Source of the DNA: Proales similis
Lineage: Eukaryota > Rotifera > Eurotatoria > Ploima > Proalidae
NCBI GenBank assembly: GCA_019059635.1
Contig: JAGVRJ010000010.1
Coordinates: 436,501-500,500 of the forward strand
Direction of reading: 5' to 3'
Length of the DNA: 64,000 nucleotides
Below the pieces are notes generated by a model. The model was given only the letters and a program-made list of their open reading frames with translations, was not told where the DNA came from and made no database searches. This document shows, piece after piece, positions 53,763 through 64,000 of the stretch. Within the stretch, counting starts at the first letter, position 1. Each line of letters starts with the position of its first letter. Position numbers and translations under genes: made by a program.

Positions 53763-56549
53763 CAGCCAAGACGATTTGGTTTTATGCAAATTTTCATGAA
53801 AATAATGGCGATGATCTGCTGGGCAGAGGAAGGCTGAGTTGCAATGCAGACAAGCGCTAAGAGGAAAACGCAATGGGCAAGAGAGTTGGCTCTCTGACAA
53901 ATTTTCTCTTCAGCTTCCTCTCTCACGCCACCCGTTCCCTAGGGCGTATGTTTGCCTGCCTTTTAGCCTCTATCTTCATGATGACGTACATTTTCTTTTT
54001 TTTTTTTAATCAAATCCCTGAAAGACACAGGCACAGAGAGAGGAAAGGAAAATGAATGAATGAAAGAAAGAAGCAGAATTGCATTTCCTGCTGAGCTTTG
54101 ACTTGCATTTATAAAACGGACGAGTAGTTCGAGACAATGCAGACGAAGAAATATTGATGTTGATGATGATGATGACGATGATGCTACGGCACGATTGCGG
54201 AATCATAAATGGCATTGCAAAAAGCCACTAGACGAGACCAGAAGAGAACAAAGCAGATCAGGCAGTCATCCCTTGTATGGATGGCAGCATGCATTTCATT
54301 TAGAATGCCTCTTGAGCCGGTCTTACGCGAGCGCCGTCAGTTTTTTTTTTTCTGCAGTCGATAAGCATCAAAAACTCGCTTAGCTCAGCTATTTGAGCCA
54401 AACTAGACGAGAGGCAGCTTCCGCAGATTATTTCAAGTACCATTTTTGGCGTCTGTTTGCTTTAGATCCAGAACCAAGCCTCTCAGGGCTTCCGCCCTCA
54501 TCCATATCGAATCATCGAGCTTGTTGAATTAGAAAACATATCCCCCGTCCATGTGTGTATCTAGCAGTAGCTGCTCTCTATCGACAAAAATGTAAATGCA
54601 TAAATGACAATTAGCTCTGCGAGTGCCCGTTCAGGTTAAATACGAGGCTGAATTGCCGCTTGCATGATGATTCTGATTTTAAGGAATGCATTCGAATTGT
54701 TCATGAACTGATGCGAATGTGACTGCCTGAGACTGGCGGTGAGCCAAGGTGAGGAAAAAGTTAGGCAAAACCACCACAGCACAGATCTGATTGCATATTC
54801 GCTTGTATTCTCATCCTGCAGCCCTCCCTCTCTCTCTCTCTGTGCTTTTCCCTGGCGTCTCGCCTCCTCTCATTTCCAGTCCCGTTGTTCGCTCTGCGCT
54901 AGCGGCCTTCGCTTCGCTCGCATTATTCTCTTAGCCAATCTCATCGATTCTTAAGAGCATTGTTATCATATTAGCGACGACAGCGAAAATCGATGATGAT
55001 GATGAAGATGATTAAAAGCATTCCGATGTGATTCTAGGCACCGTGTCTTCATTCGATCCACATGTAACATGAACCATCCAACACTAAATTTCGCCTCCAA
55101 AACAATCAATTAATTTAATCAGTGAGTGGAAGCATAATTCGCTTGAATTTATCGATTTTAAGCCGTCTCCGCAAGGCTCCGACTCGCCTCTCCACACTGC
55201 TGCTTAATGTTGCCGCCGCTACTCCATCTGGCCAATGCGGTGGCGGTAGACGGGAGGTGGTGTTTGGCAGACTGACAGCAGCCCGGTAAGCACCCGTTTG
55301 CATCCCACATCCTTGGCGCATTTTCAACTGTAATAAATTATCTTGCTTGTTCGATAATGAAATTTTGAACGATCTTAAATGATGCCGCATGTTTGCTCTC
55401 AATTGAGTGTAGCACCACCATCAGTGGTGCAGCTAGTTTATATTTGCTCGGGCTTCTTTCCATTTACTCATATCGCTCTCCCTCTCTTCCCCTCTCTCTC
55501 TCTCTCTTTTCCTCTCTCTCTCTCTATGTTTCTCTCTCCCTCACTCTCTATCTCTTTTAGTTTCTCGCCATCTCTCTGCTTCACTGTTTATAGTTGTTTC
55601 TTCTCTCTGGCGCCCGTTCTTTTGCTTTCTTTGTGCTCGTTTATTGCTCGTTAGGTAGAACGCTTACCAATCATCATCATCATCATGTTGATTTTCATTA
55701 TCAATGAGAGAGCTTGCCGAGTTTTATCGATTGCCACAGCACAAGTTCAATAGCACAAACTCGATGAGTTAATAAGTGTCCGTGCGCTGATGCGAGTGCA
55801 TCTAGAATTCTTTATTTTCTTGTTTCTTTTGCCCAATCTGCCTCGCTCGCTGCCTTCATTCGCTTCGACGCTTTAAATTGCTTTTCGCTCTCGCTCACCT
55901 AATTAGGCTCTCTATTTCAGTGTTTAATTAACCCAAATTGCCAGTAGATGTCAACTCGAATGGCGCCAGAGCTGCTGTTCACTGTTTCAGCCTTGCTCGC
56001 ACAATATATGACCGCCCAAAGAAGATGTATGCTTCTCACCCTCTAATTGTGCGCCGCTAATTCGCTTTTGCCTGGATCGTGTGAGCAAAATAGACACCAC
56101 GCACACAAGAGAGAGAGAGAGAGAGGGAGGAGAAAGCTGGCACTTGCCCTGCTAGTTTGATTGCTCTCAATTAAGGTTCCTCATTTCGCTCCAGCATTTG
56201 CCGCTTTCATGGCCAAGCTGCTGCAGATCATTCAAGCGTCAAGACAAGAAGCAACCGCAAAGCACTTGAGTCACAACAAGAACGTTTACACTAATTCAGC
56301 TCGATTTCATACGAAAACATCGCAATTCATTGACTGATGCCGAACAGCGCGACTTTTTCCGTAGGCAAGCAGGCAGGCACCTATGTAATTGGGCGTTTGC
56401 TTAACTCTGCTTCGGTCCTTCGTAGCCCGCACTTTTATGCTCAAGTCCCAATTTGCATACATTGGCAGTTTCCGGGCCAGGGCTGCTTGATCGCTTGCTA
56501 GATGGCATCGAAGCCTACTCACAAGAGAGATTGAGCGAGCGAGCTACAG

Positions 56550-56602
<53 letters not shown>

Positions 56603-57815
56603 CAAAGGAAAGCTAAATGAGCTCAAACAGAAATGAGCGGCAATTTTAATCGCTTTTCGGGGTTTTAGCATCATACTGAAAAAGGCTTTAAGTCTTGTTT
56701 TTTTCCACTCACTGGCTTTAATTTAAATATATTCGTCAAGAGACGAGCGTCATTGCCTGCCTGAGCTGATTTCAGCGCCGCATTGCCGAGCGGTTTGAAC
56801 TAGATTTAGGACCCGGACGCGATTATGTTGTGCGAGGAAAAGCCGACTGCAATTACTTGTTGAACTCATTCTCTTCTCCTGCAGCTCGTACCGATTGCCG
56901 ACTCAATCGATTCTAATTACATTTCTTTGCTAAATCAAATGATGATGACGGCAAAAAAAAGAGAGACGAATATCCAGCGCAAATTTGTGCCAGTTGTTCT
57001 TCTGGCATATTTTAGTCAATTTGCTTATGAATTTGCTTTATGCCGCTTATCTTCGTTTTCAACGTCTCTCTCTCTCTCTCTCGTTCTCGCTCCTTCTCTG
57101 CCCTTGAACGTCTTGCCTCACTCACTCGTTTGCTTTGCTCTCTGCAGAATTCTTAATCATCATCGTCTTGCTTGACTTGATCATGATTGCCATCACGAGC
57201 TAATTAGTTACCATTGAGCAGCAGCGGTGAGCCCTACTGCATACTTGGTTCCGGATATGACTCTGGCTTGCCGCATTCGAAAATACTGGAACCTCACTTT
57301 TTTGCGTCACGTGCCCAAATATGTTTGCTGCCTTCGACATTTGTTTTCTCTTTGCTGGCTCATCGACTTGTACATCCGCGATATGCAGCCGCATTTCGCT
57401 GGCAGAGTTCATTTGATGAATTCAATTATTTAGATTGCCTGCTCGTTTGACATTTTAGACTGGCTGCTGCTTTGCTCCGGTTTCTGTTCCTTTCCGTTTT
57501 GGCTTTCAGTTGTCTCTTGACTCAGTCAGCGTCTCTCTCTCTCTTTCTCTTGCTCTCTCTCTCTTCGTAGTTGTCTGTAAATCCCTCTTTGGCCGTAGCT
57601 GCTTGCTACCACTGCTACAGTGCACTCGAGCTAATCAATCGTTCGTCGCATTGATTAATTCGTCTGATTTGCGCATTTGTCCAAAATCGAAAACGTCGAC
57701 TTGAGGAGACTTCTAACCTCGCGAGCACTACTTTGGCCCGTTTTAGATATGGTCTCTATAATGTAACCAGCTGCCAGGCCCGATTTGAACGTTACGCTCA
57801 GCATCTAACTTCTAG
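53763..57815. other. Gene-poor stretch that probably holds upstream DGK exons and introns
   Basis: 4 kb without a gene I can support. It contains (GAT)n near 54.17 kb, (CT)n runs at about 55.49-55.56 kb, (ATC)n near 55.67 kb and (GA)n at 56553-56600. The kinase that starts its recognisable part at 57816 lacks its signal-free N-terminus and the first two thirds of a PH domain, so at least one or two coding exons should lie here, but I did not find them with confidence. Confidence 0.45.
56553..56600. repeat. (GA)n microsatellite, about 24 units
   Basis: 48 bp of uninterrupted GA, the longest perfect dinucleotide tract in the window. Confidence 0.97.
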
Positions 57816-60800
57816 TCATGGACGAGTGGATTCAAGCGTTGAAAAACAGCTCATATTGCAAAAAGCTCTCCAACGTGAGTCGCACTTGTCTGCTAAATGC
57901 CTGTTAGATAGTCGCATTCTGTTTTATCAAGGTCGATATACTCAGCGGAGCGCACAGCTGGTATGTTTGTTCACATGCAAGACCGACCTTCTGCAATGTT
58001 TGCCGCCAAGCGCTGAGCGGAGTGACAAGCCACGGCCTATCCTGCGAAGGTGCCTATCCGTCTGCCTGTCGATGTGTCAGTTTGCTTCACCATCTCTCTC
58101 TCTCTCTCTCGTTCTAGTCTGCAAGTTCAAAGCTCACAAACGCTGCGCGGCCAAAGCACTCCACAACTGCAAGTGGACCACGCTCACATCTATTGGCACG
58201 GAGAATCTAGTTAGAGATCAAAACGACAATGTGAAAATGCCGCACCAATGGCTAGAAGGTAACTTGCCAGTGAACGCCAAATGCGCGCATTGCAACCGCA
58301 CCTGCGGCAATGTTCTCCACCTTCAGGACTTTAAGTGCATTTGGTGCAAAGCGATGGTAAGAAGCTCGCCTCGACCACTTGACGCATTTGATGCAATCGC
58401 CTTGAAGGTTCACGCGCATTGTAAAGAGCAGTACGCCAACAGCTGCGACCTAGGTGTTTGTCGAGTCTCCATCTTGCCGCCGACGCACATAAACGAAGTG
58501 ACCACCGACGGCTACATTCGCGCTTGTCGCGCGCCCAACTCGAGCCCGCTTGTCGTGTTTGTAAATTCCAAATCGGGCGATAAGCAAGTCAGAGTCAAAC
58601 TGAACCAACCCGTTGAACTTGCTTTCAATTTGCTCATTTTAACAGGGCGTCAAGTTTCTACGCAAATTCAAGCAACTTCTCAATCCATTTCAGGTGTTCG
58701 ACTTGATCGAGGGCGGTCCAATGATCGGGTAACCTTCGGTCGACACTTTCACTCGACACATTCAAAGCTAATTGTTGGCGATCTCAAATAGGCTGCGGCT
58801 CTTTCAGAACTTTGACTGCTTCCGCGTTCTGGTCTGCGGAGGCGACGGAAGCGTCGGCTGGGTCCTCAAAGAGATCGACTCGTTGGACTTGCACAAGCAG
58901 TGTCAGATTGGCGTCCTGCCACTGGGCACAGGCAACGACCTGGCCAGAGTTCTTGGCTGGGGCGCTGCGCTGGACGATGACAGCCAACTGCCCAAGCTGC
59001 TTGAGCTGTTCGAGCGGGCCACAACCAAAATGCTCGACCGATGGAGCATAATGACCTACGAAATGTATCCGACCGAGATGGGCGTCAAAAGCGAACCGGA
59101 TGCGAGCTTTGAATACACACTGAACAGCGAGGAGCTTCAGCAAACTGATAATCAGCATTTGGACAGCGGCGCAGTGCAAAGCAGCCAGCTGGAGGAAAAC
59201 CTGTGGTACCACTTGTACAACATGCTGCAGAGCGAGAACATGAGCAGCATAATCGAATCGACCGAGATATTCGACAGTCAAATGAAGCAGCTAATGACCA
59301 GCTTGTACGAGAAGTATTCGAACAAGCCGGACGGTGACGGCGAGACAGGATCGAGTGAGCTGGAGAAGAGCGACGAGGCCAGACTGAATGAAACATTGAC
59401 AACGATTGTCATCGATCAATGCATTCAGATGAAGCAGGCGATGCGCGACTTTTATCTGACGCTCAAACAAGAGCTCAAGCCGATAATATCGAATCGCAGT
59501 TCGAACAGCGACTCGGAACTGAACGCCTCTTCATACGCCTCTTCGTCAATGTCAGACGAGAACGAGCCGCTGCACGCGGACGACGCGGCCGAAGAGGCCA
59601 ACTCTGACGAGCCGGACTTGCCCAATCACCTCTCGAGTCCCACTCCGCAATCACGAAGCTCGTTGGGCAATCCGCGCGAGCTGAGCAGCAAGAACAGCAG
59701 CATAAAGAGACGTCTCTTGCTCACATCTATATCACGCAAGTTCAAGAATCGACGCAAGATCATCGTGCAGGCCAATGATCTGAGAGAGAGCATCAGGCAG
59801 CTGTTGAGACTCAGTAGACGCGAGGAAGCGATCGAGATGGCCAGCTTGAGCCTGAATCGAGCCAGTCCTGAGGCGTCCGTCTTTAGATTTGACGAGCCAG
59901 ATATGCAAAGAGAAGGCAGAAGCGGCTCGTTGACCAATCGAAGCATAGAGAGCGCCGTCACATGCATAAGCCGACCAAAGACGCTCAACCTCGAGCTGGC
60001 AGCTCAACGCACGAAAACGTTCAGATTCCCGCCTGACAATCTACTCATGCGGCTGGACGAGAAGCTAATGCGCATGTTCGGCTCGAATATCGACGAGCCA
60101 GCTGTGGAGAGACAGAAAGACAAAGTGCTGCGAGCATCTCTAGACGACCTCCACGAGCTTGACTCGTCGCTAAACCATTCGCTGTCATGGAGCACGACTC
60201 GATCGGGCGATGCCAAAATAGACGCACGGCTAGGACAAGAGCGCAGGAGTGACGAGCAGTGCCCTTTGGCCAGCGAGGAGCCGTCGTACTTGTCCACGCC
60301 GAGCATGACTCCGGCGCTCCACGACTCGGTCAGTCTCAACGAGCCCGAGAGAGTGGGCATTTGCATAAATGTGGTCTCGCCGTCTGGCAACAACTCTGTG
60401 TTTGATCTCGACTCGTCAATGCCACAGATCAGGGTCGAAGCGGACAGCGGCGACGACGACGCAGACAGTGATCATGTTTCAATGGCGAGCTCAATGCGCG
60501 GCTATTTGACTTCCGCATCGTCGGCGGCCGTCACGCCCACATGCGACTCGCCGCTTCTATCCACCAGGAGATCAGTGCGCAAGGCAAAGCCATCGCCTCT
60601 ACTCCTAGTTCCCTCCAGCTTGGCCGTCTCGTCTCACCGTCTGACCAGTACGTCGAGCTCCAACAACTTGTCGGTCAAGAATCCCGAATTCGCCTCCAGT
60701 CTCAGTAAGCCAATCGAATCGAATTTCTGTTCGATCAGATTCGATCCATTTGTTTTTTATTTTTACAAAAGCTATTCCAGCCAGCCCCAGTGGCTACAGC

Positions 60801-62941
60801 AGCTCGGGATCGTGCTTCAGCAAAACTCCCACGCTCTCGCCACGCATATCCAAAAAGTACTCGAAAGGTAAAACAGAGCTCATGTAGCTGCGTTGAGCGA
60901 TTTAGTTCAATTCAATCGTTTGCAGAGAGCGGAGTGTTTCTTCCTGGCACGAGCACCAGTTTCATGGCCGCTTTCGGTCGGAGAAAGCGAACGCATTCAA
61001 GATCAAGTGACAAGAGCTCGAGTCCCAACTCGCCGCCCAGTCCTCGTTTCATCTACCGATCAACATGTAATTGAACACAGAAACAAAATGCTGGCCCGCT
61101 AAAACGTGCTTCTCTCTAGCGAGCATTCCGTTCGGATTCATCGGCCAAGCGTTGCTGATAAACGCCAATGCGTTGTGTGCGCCAGTAGCCGGTCCAGTGA
61201 TCAACGAGCCTGTCTGGTGAGTAGAGAATGCAGCTCAGAGGCCATTGAACACATCTCACCACTGGCCAAATGAACAGGGAAATGTATTCGGAAAAAGCGG
61301 TGATGAACAATTACTTTGGAATCGGCCTGGACGCCAAACTGTGTCTCGAGTTTCACATCACTCGAGAAGAGCATCCGGAGAAATGCGGGCAAGTTTTGAC
61401 TTTGGGCCTTGAGAAGAGAGCTTGGCTAACTCGACTCTTGTTGAACAGAAGCAGAATAAAAAACCACATGCTCTACGGCTATCTGGGCAGCAAGGAGCTC
61501 TGGCATCAGACATTTAAAAATCTGGAGCAGCGAGTTCTACTCGAGTGCGACGGAATGCGCATACCGTTGAAGAACGTGCAAGGCATAGTGGTGCTCAACA
61601 TCCCGAGCTACACAGGCGGCGTGAACTTCTGGGGCCACAACTCAAAGTACGAGGACGTGTTTGTCACTCCGTCGTTTGACGACAAGGTCCTCGAGGTGGT
61701 CGCCGTGAGCGGCTGCATGCAAATGGCCTTGTCACGAGTGGTCAGTCTTAAGAGCAATCGAATCGCTCAATGCCGATCGGTGAAAATTCAAATACTCGGA
61801 CGCGAGGGCGTGCCAGTTCAAGTAGACGGCGAGGCGTGGGTGCAGCCGCCCGGCTTCATTCACCTTGTGCACAAGAATCGCGCGCAAATGCTCACGCGCA
61901 ACAAAGTTTTCGAACAAACGCTCAAGCTCTGGTCCGAGAAGCACAAGAGCAATCCCTACATCGGCGGCTACTTGTCCAAGGACGAGTTTGCCGCTTTGCA
62001 GTCGCTCGTCGACGATTCCGTCACACTCATAAAGCGCATTAAAACGGCCGCCTTGAGGAATGCTCGAATGGAAACGGACTTTTGTGGCTACGCCAATCAG
62101 GTCGCCAGCAATCTGGAAAAGATAAGTCTGAACGGCAAAATTCTCGAAGTAAGTCTGACACTGTCTCTCTTTTCTGCTCTCTCTCTTGACTTGGCAACAT
62201 GAAACAAGAAATCGCTTCGGCAAACGGTCACCGACTTTTTGAACAGTGTTCGCACTCTGTACGTCGAAATTGAGATATTCCTCAGCGAGCAGGCGACCAA
62301 ATCGGTAAGAATGCTTGAGCGAAGAAAAGCGAGACCGAGGTCAACTAGTTTGCCTCTTAAGTTGGTCGACAGCGAAACGGTGGAGAAAATTCAAATGGCG
62401 ATCGGCGATTTAAAAGAAGACTTGAACATACTCAACAGCTGCAACGGCGTGTTTCAGTTCCCGATTGAGAATGGCGAGGTAAGAGGCGCGGTTGCCTGCT
62501 GAGCAGAGAAGTGTTTTGAATGATGACGAATAGACAAAGGAGCTGGAGACAAGGAGTTCGCGCAGTCGATTCAGCTTCGTCAAGAGGATAAGAAAGCTCA
62601 AGCTCAAGCACAAGGATGACGAAGAGCTGCTCAAAACCCTTCACAGCATTCCAGTCGAAGAGTGGGGCCCAGACGAGATCATCCTCTGGCTTGAAAGTCT
62701 CAATCTGGGAGAGTACAAGGCCGCATTCATAAAACACGATATACGCGGAACTGAGATTAGAAATCTAGACCGAAGGGATTTAAGGGTAAGCAAACCAATC
62801 GGATGGAATCAGACTGAATTGGCTAAGTCACAAATCGTTATCTAGGAGCTGGGGGTCATCAAGGTGGGACATTTAAAGCGAATACTTCATGCGTGTAAGA
62901 GTATTCCACAGAAAGTTAACTTGGAGAAACAAAGTGTTTAA
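57816..62941 (+). CDS. DGKH: Type II diacylglycerol kinase (DGK delta/eta-like), 5'-incomplete model
   Basis: Fifteen exons: 57816-57874, 57932-58049, 58118-58356, 58408-58587, 58646-58728, 58792-60704, 60772-60867, 60926-61066, 61120-61216, 61278-61388, 61449-62148, 62209-62304, 62362-62478, 62534-62785, 62846-62941; 1431 codons in phase. Order: end of a PH domain (MDEWIQALK); two C1 domains (H-S-W-Y-V-C then [19 protein letters not shown] then C-I-W-C-K-A-M); catalytic half with [25 protein letters not shown] and [16 protein letters not shown]; a disordered insert of over 600 residues; accessory half with [20 protein letters not shown] and V-Q-V-D-G-E-A-W; C-terminal SAM domain with [17 protein letters not shown]. 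It phosphorylates diacylglycerol to phosphatidic acid; SAM domains oligomerise in this class. Intron 10 uses a GC donor (61389). Symbol denotes the DGKD/DGKH class. The first coding exons are missing. Confidence 0.9.
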
Positions 62942-62987
62942 CTTGGCTCGAGCAACACATCAAAAATGAAGTTTATAACTTATATTC

Positions 62988-62993
62988 AATAAA
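62988..62993 (+). terminator. Polyadenylation signal for the diacylglycerol kinase
   Basis: AATAAA 47 bp after the stop. Confidence 0.7.
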
Positions 62994-63034
62994 TCTGCTT
63001 CTATGACATGTAAACACCAACACCAAACATGAAC

Positions 63035-64000
63035 TCAGTTCGATGAGGCGAATAGAAAAGAAATTCTGCTAAACACTGACGAGTTTCGAATGTGCTGCTG
63101 AGTCTGAGGACTGAGGGCAAACGAGAGGAGAATGAACAGGCCCTGCAGAGAGTTGAGTAAAATGTAGACGATCCAGACGAGAGAGCTGTCGGTGAGCGAG
63201 CTGAGCAGACCGAGCATCCAGGTCATGCCTGTGAGCAGGAACAGCTTGAGGAAGAGGACCAGTCGCTGCTTCTCGGCACTGGGGTCTGCGGGCGGTGTGC
63301 GGCCCTGGTTCGCCCGGGCAGAAGGAGTAGTGGCAGCAGCACCTTCGGTGGTCAGCGAGCTCTCCTGGGTGCTCGAGCCTGTGCTGCGGAGAAGGGCCCG
63401 ACGGCTGTGCTCTCCGGACAGGAAGCGGCGGGAGAGAGCGTCGACGGCTCGCACCGAGCGGATGGCGAGCGCCAGGAGGACCGAGTTGGCCAGCAGCACC
63501 AAGGCCACGGGCAGCACGAACGCCAGCTTGTGGTCTACGGGATGCGAGATGAAGCAGTGCCTGTAGGCGTAGGCCAGTCGTCGGGTGGACAGCTGCGAGA
63601 GCAAGAGGGCGGCCACGACGAGCGCGGGCGCGAGCCAGGCGAACAGCGCGTAGCGAGTCAGTCGTCTGCTGCTCTGGCCGGGGCCACTGCCGGCCCGCAT
63701 CGCGCCCAGGGTCCGCTGCAGGTCGAACGCGGTCACGTGCGACCAGGCGAAGAAGCTCAGGTAGAAATAGTGCGTCAGCAGGCCGCCGACGAAGCAGCCC
63801 GACAGCGGCGCCGAGTCCGCCAGTCTGCTCAGCAGCGCGCCCACCGAGCCGAAGCGGTTCTCGCACCGGCCTTGGAAGAGCACGCTGACCGTCGGCTCTG
63901 CCAGGTAGGTGGCCACCATGAAGCTCACCTGGGAGAGCATCAGCGAGCCGGCCAAGTTCATCAAGATCTTGCCCGGCTCGTTTCGCAGCGCCTTGTTCGC
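63035..64000 (-). CDS. Methuselah-like class B GPCR, C-terminal part (runs off right edge)
   Basis: About 321 codons open from the window edge to the stop at 63037-63035. Six of seven membrane segments are visible: TM2 (KILMNLAGSLMLSQVSFM), TM3 (GCFVGGLLTHYFYLSFFAW, then H-V-T-A-F-D-L), TM4 (YALFAWLAPALVVAALLL), TM5 (K-L-A-F-V-L-P-V-A-L-V-L-L), TM6 (LFLLTGMTWMLGLL) and TM7 (WIVYILLNSLQGLFI). The L-R-N-E-P-G-K start of TM2 and H-Y-F-Y-L-S-F-F-A-W followed by A-F-D-L are the methuselah-like pattern; adhesion receptors with a GAIN domain are the alternative. Intracellular loop 3 is long and Ser/Thr/Ala-rich, and the cytoplasmic tail is only about 25 residues. TM1 and the ectodomain lie outside. 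This stretch is far more GC-rich than the rest of the window. No intron within it. Confidence 0.85.
   Translation of the reverse strand, partial: ANKALRNEPGKILMNLAGSLMLSQVSFMVATYLAEPTVSVLFQGRCENRFGSVGALLSRLADSAPLSGCFVGGLLTHYFYLSFFAWSHVTAFDLQRTLGAMRAGSGPGQSSRRLTRYALFAWLAPALVVAALLLSQLSTRRLAYAYRHCFISHPVDHKLAFVLPVALVLLANSVLLALAIRSVRAVDALSRRFLSGEHSRRALLRSTGSSTQESSLTTEGAAATTPSARANQGRTPPADPSAEKQRLVLFLKLFLLTGMTWMLGLLSSLTDSSLVWIVYILLNSLQGLFILLSFALSPQTQQHIRNSSVFSRISFLFASSN

Noticed and set aside
57733-58791. Single 352-codon plus frame beginning MARFRYG, read as one protein.
   Set aside because: It runs through introns. The conserved C1-domain sequence switches frame at 58049/58118, so the true gene is spliced.
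59626-60393. Several minus-strand and alternate-frame ORFs over the DGK insert.
   Set aside because: Shadows of the biased codon use in the long DGK exon 58792-60704.
1-64000. Transposable elements, CRISPR arrays, rRNA and bacterial operon features.
   Set aside because: No reverse transcriptase, transposase, terminal repeats or repeat-spacer arrays were seen. A few B-box-like sequences (for example near 28709) did not fold into a tRNA by eye.

Overview
This is a gene-rich window from a small-genome animal. The content is metazoan: a Gbx-type homeobox, a type II diacylglycerol kinase with C1 and SAM domains, a class A peptide GPCR, a methuselah-like class B GPCR, an EGF-repeat secreted protein, Integrator subunit 9 and FBXO30/40. 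Introns are short and uniform (mostly 51-67 nt, about 70 reconstructed), many genes have no or one intron, and most genes carry an AATAAA shortly after the stop. I read it as an invertebrate bilaterian with a compact genome. I cannot place the species. No transposons, CRISPR arrays, rRNA or convincing tRNA genes were seen.

Layout. 1-5.5 kb is a tight block of RNA and ribosome-processing genes: KIN17 (minus, runs off the left edge) divergent from INTS9, then RPUSD1, MPHOSPH6 and TSR2, all on plus with gaps of 193-237 bp. 5.7-7.1 kb holds a kisspeptin/galanin/allatostatin-A-like GPCR (minus). 10.4-12.7 kb holds MAEA (plus) and a Gbx-like homeobox gene (minus). 13.9-15.3 kb and 22.3-23.7 kb hold two unrecognised serine-rich proteins (minus). 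Between them lies a fatty acid transport protein gene, FATP copy 1 (19.1-21.3 kb, minus). 23.7-30 kb is a 6 kb gene-poor stretch. 30-33.2 kb holds a DUF4326 gene (minus) and three small secreted-protein genes (plus), two of them paralogous cysteine-rich peptides. 33.2-36.4 kb is TEX10 (minus). 37.1-43.0 kb holds FATP copies 2 and 3 in tandem (plus). 43.2-45.1 kb is the GEN1 Holliday-junction resolvase (minus). 46.7-48.9 kb is an unrecognised 742-residue protein. 50.1-53.75 kb holds a six-EGF secreted protein and an FBXO30/40 homologue. 57.8-62.9 kb is a DGK delta/eta-type kinase. 63.0-64.0 kb is the 3' end of a methuselah-like GPCR on minus.

Themes. RNA and ribosome biogenesis is over-represented (KIN17, INTS9, RPUSD1, MPHOSPH6, TSR2, TEX10). 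Lipid handling is the other visible theme (three FATP/very-long-chain acyl-CoA synthetase paralogues with nearly identical exon structure, and the DGK). Exon models were built by hand from reading frame, splice sites and recalled family conservation. The internal consistency check was that summed exons divide by three with matching phases. None was checked by alignment or transcripts.
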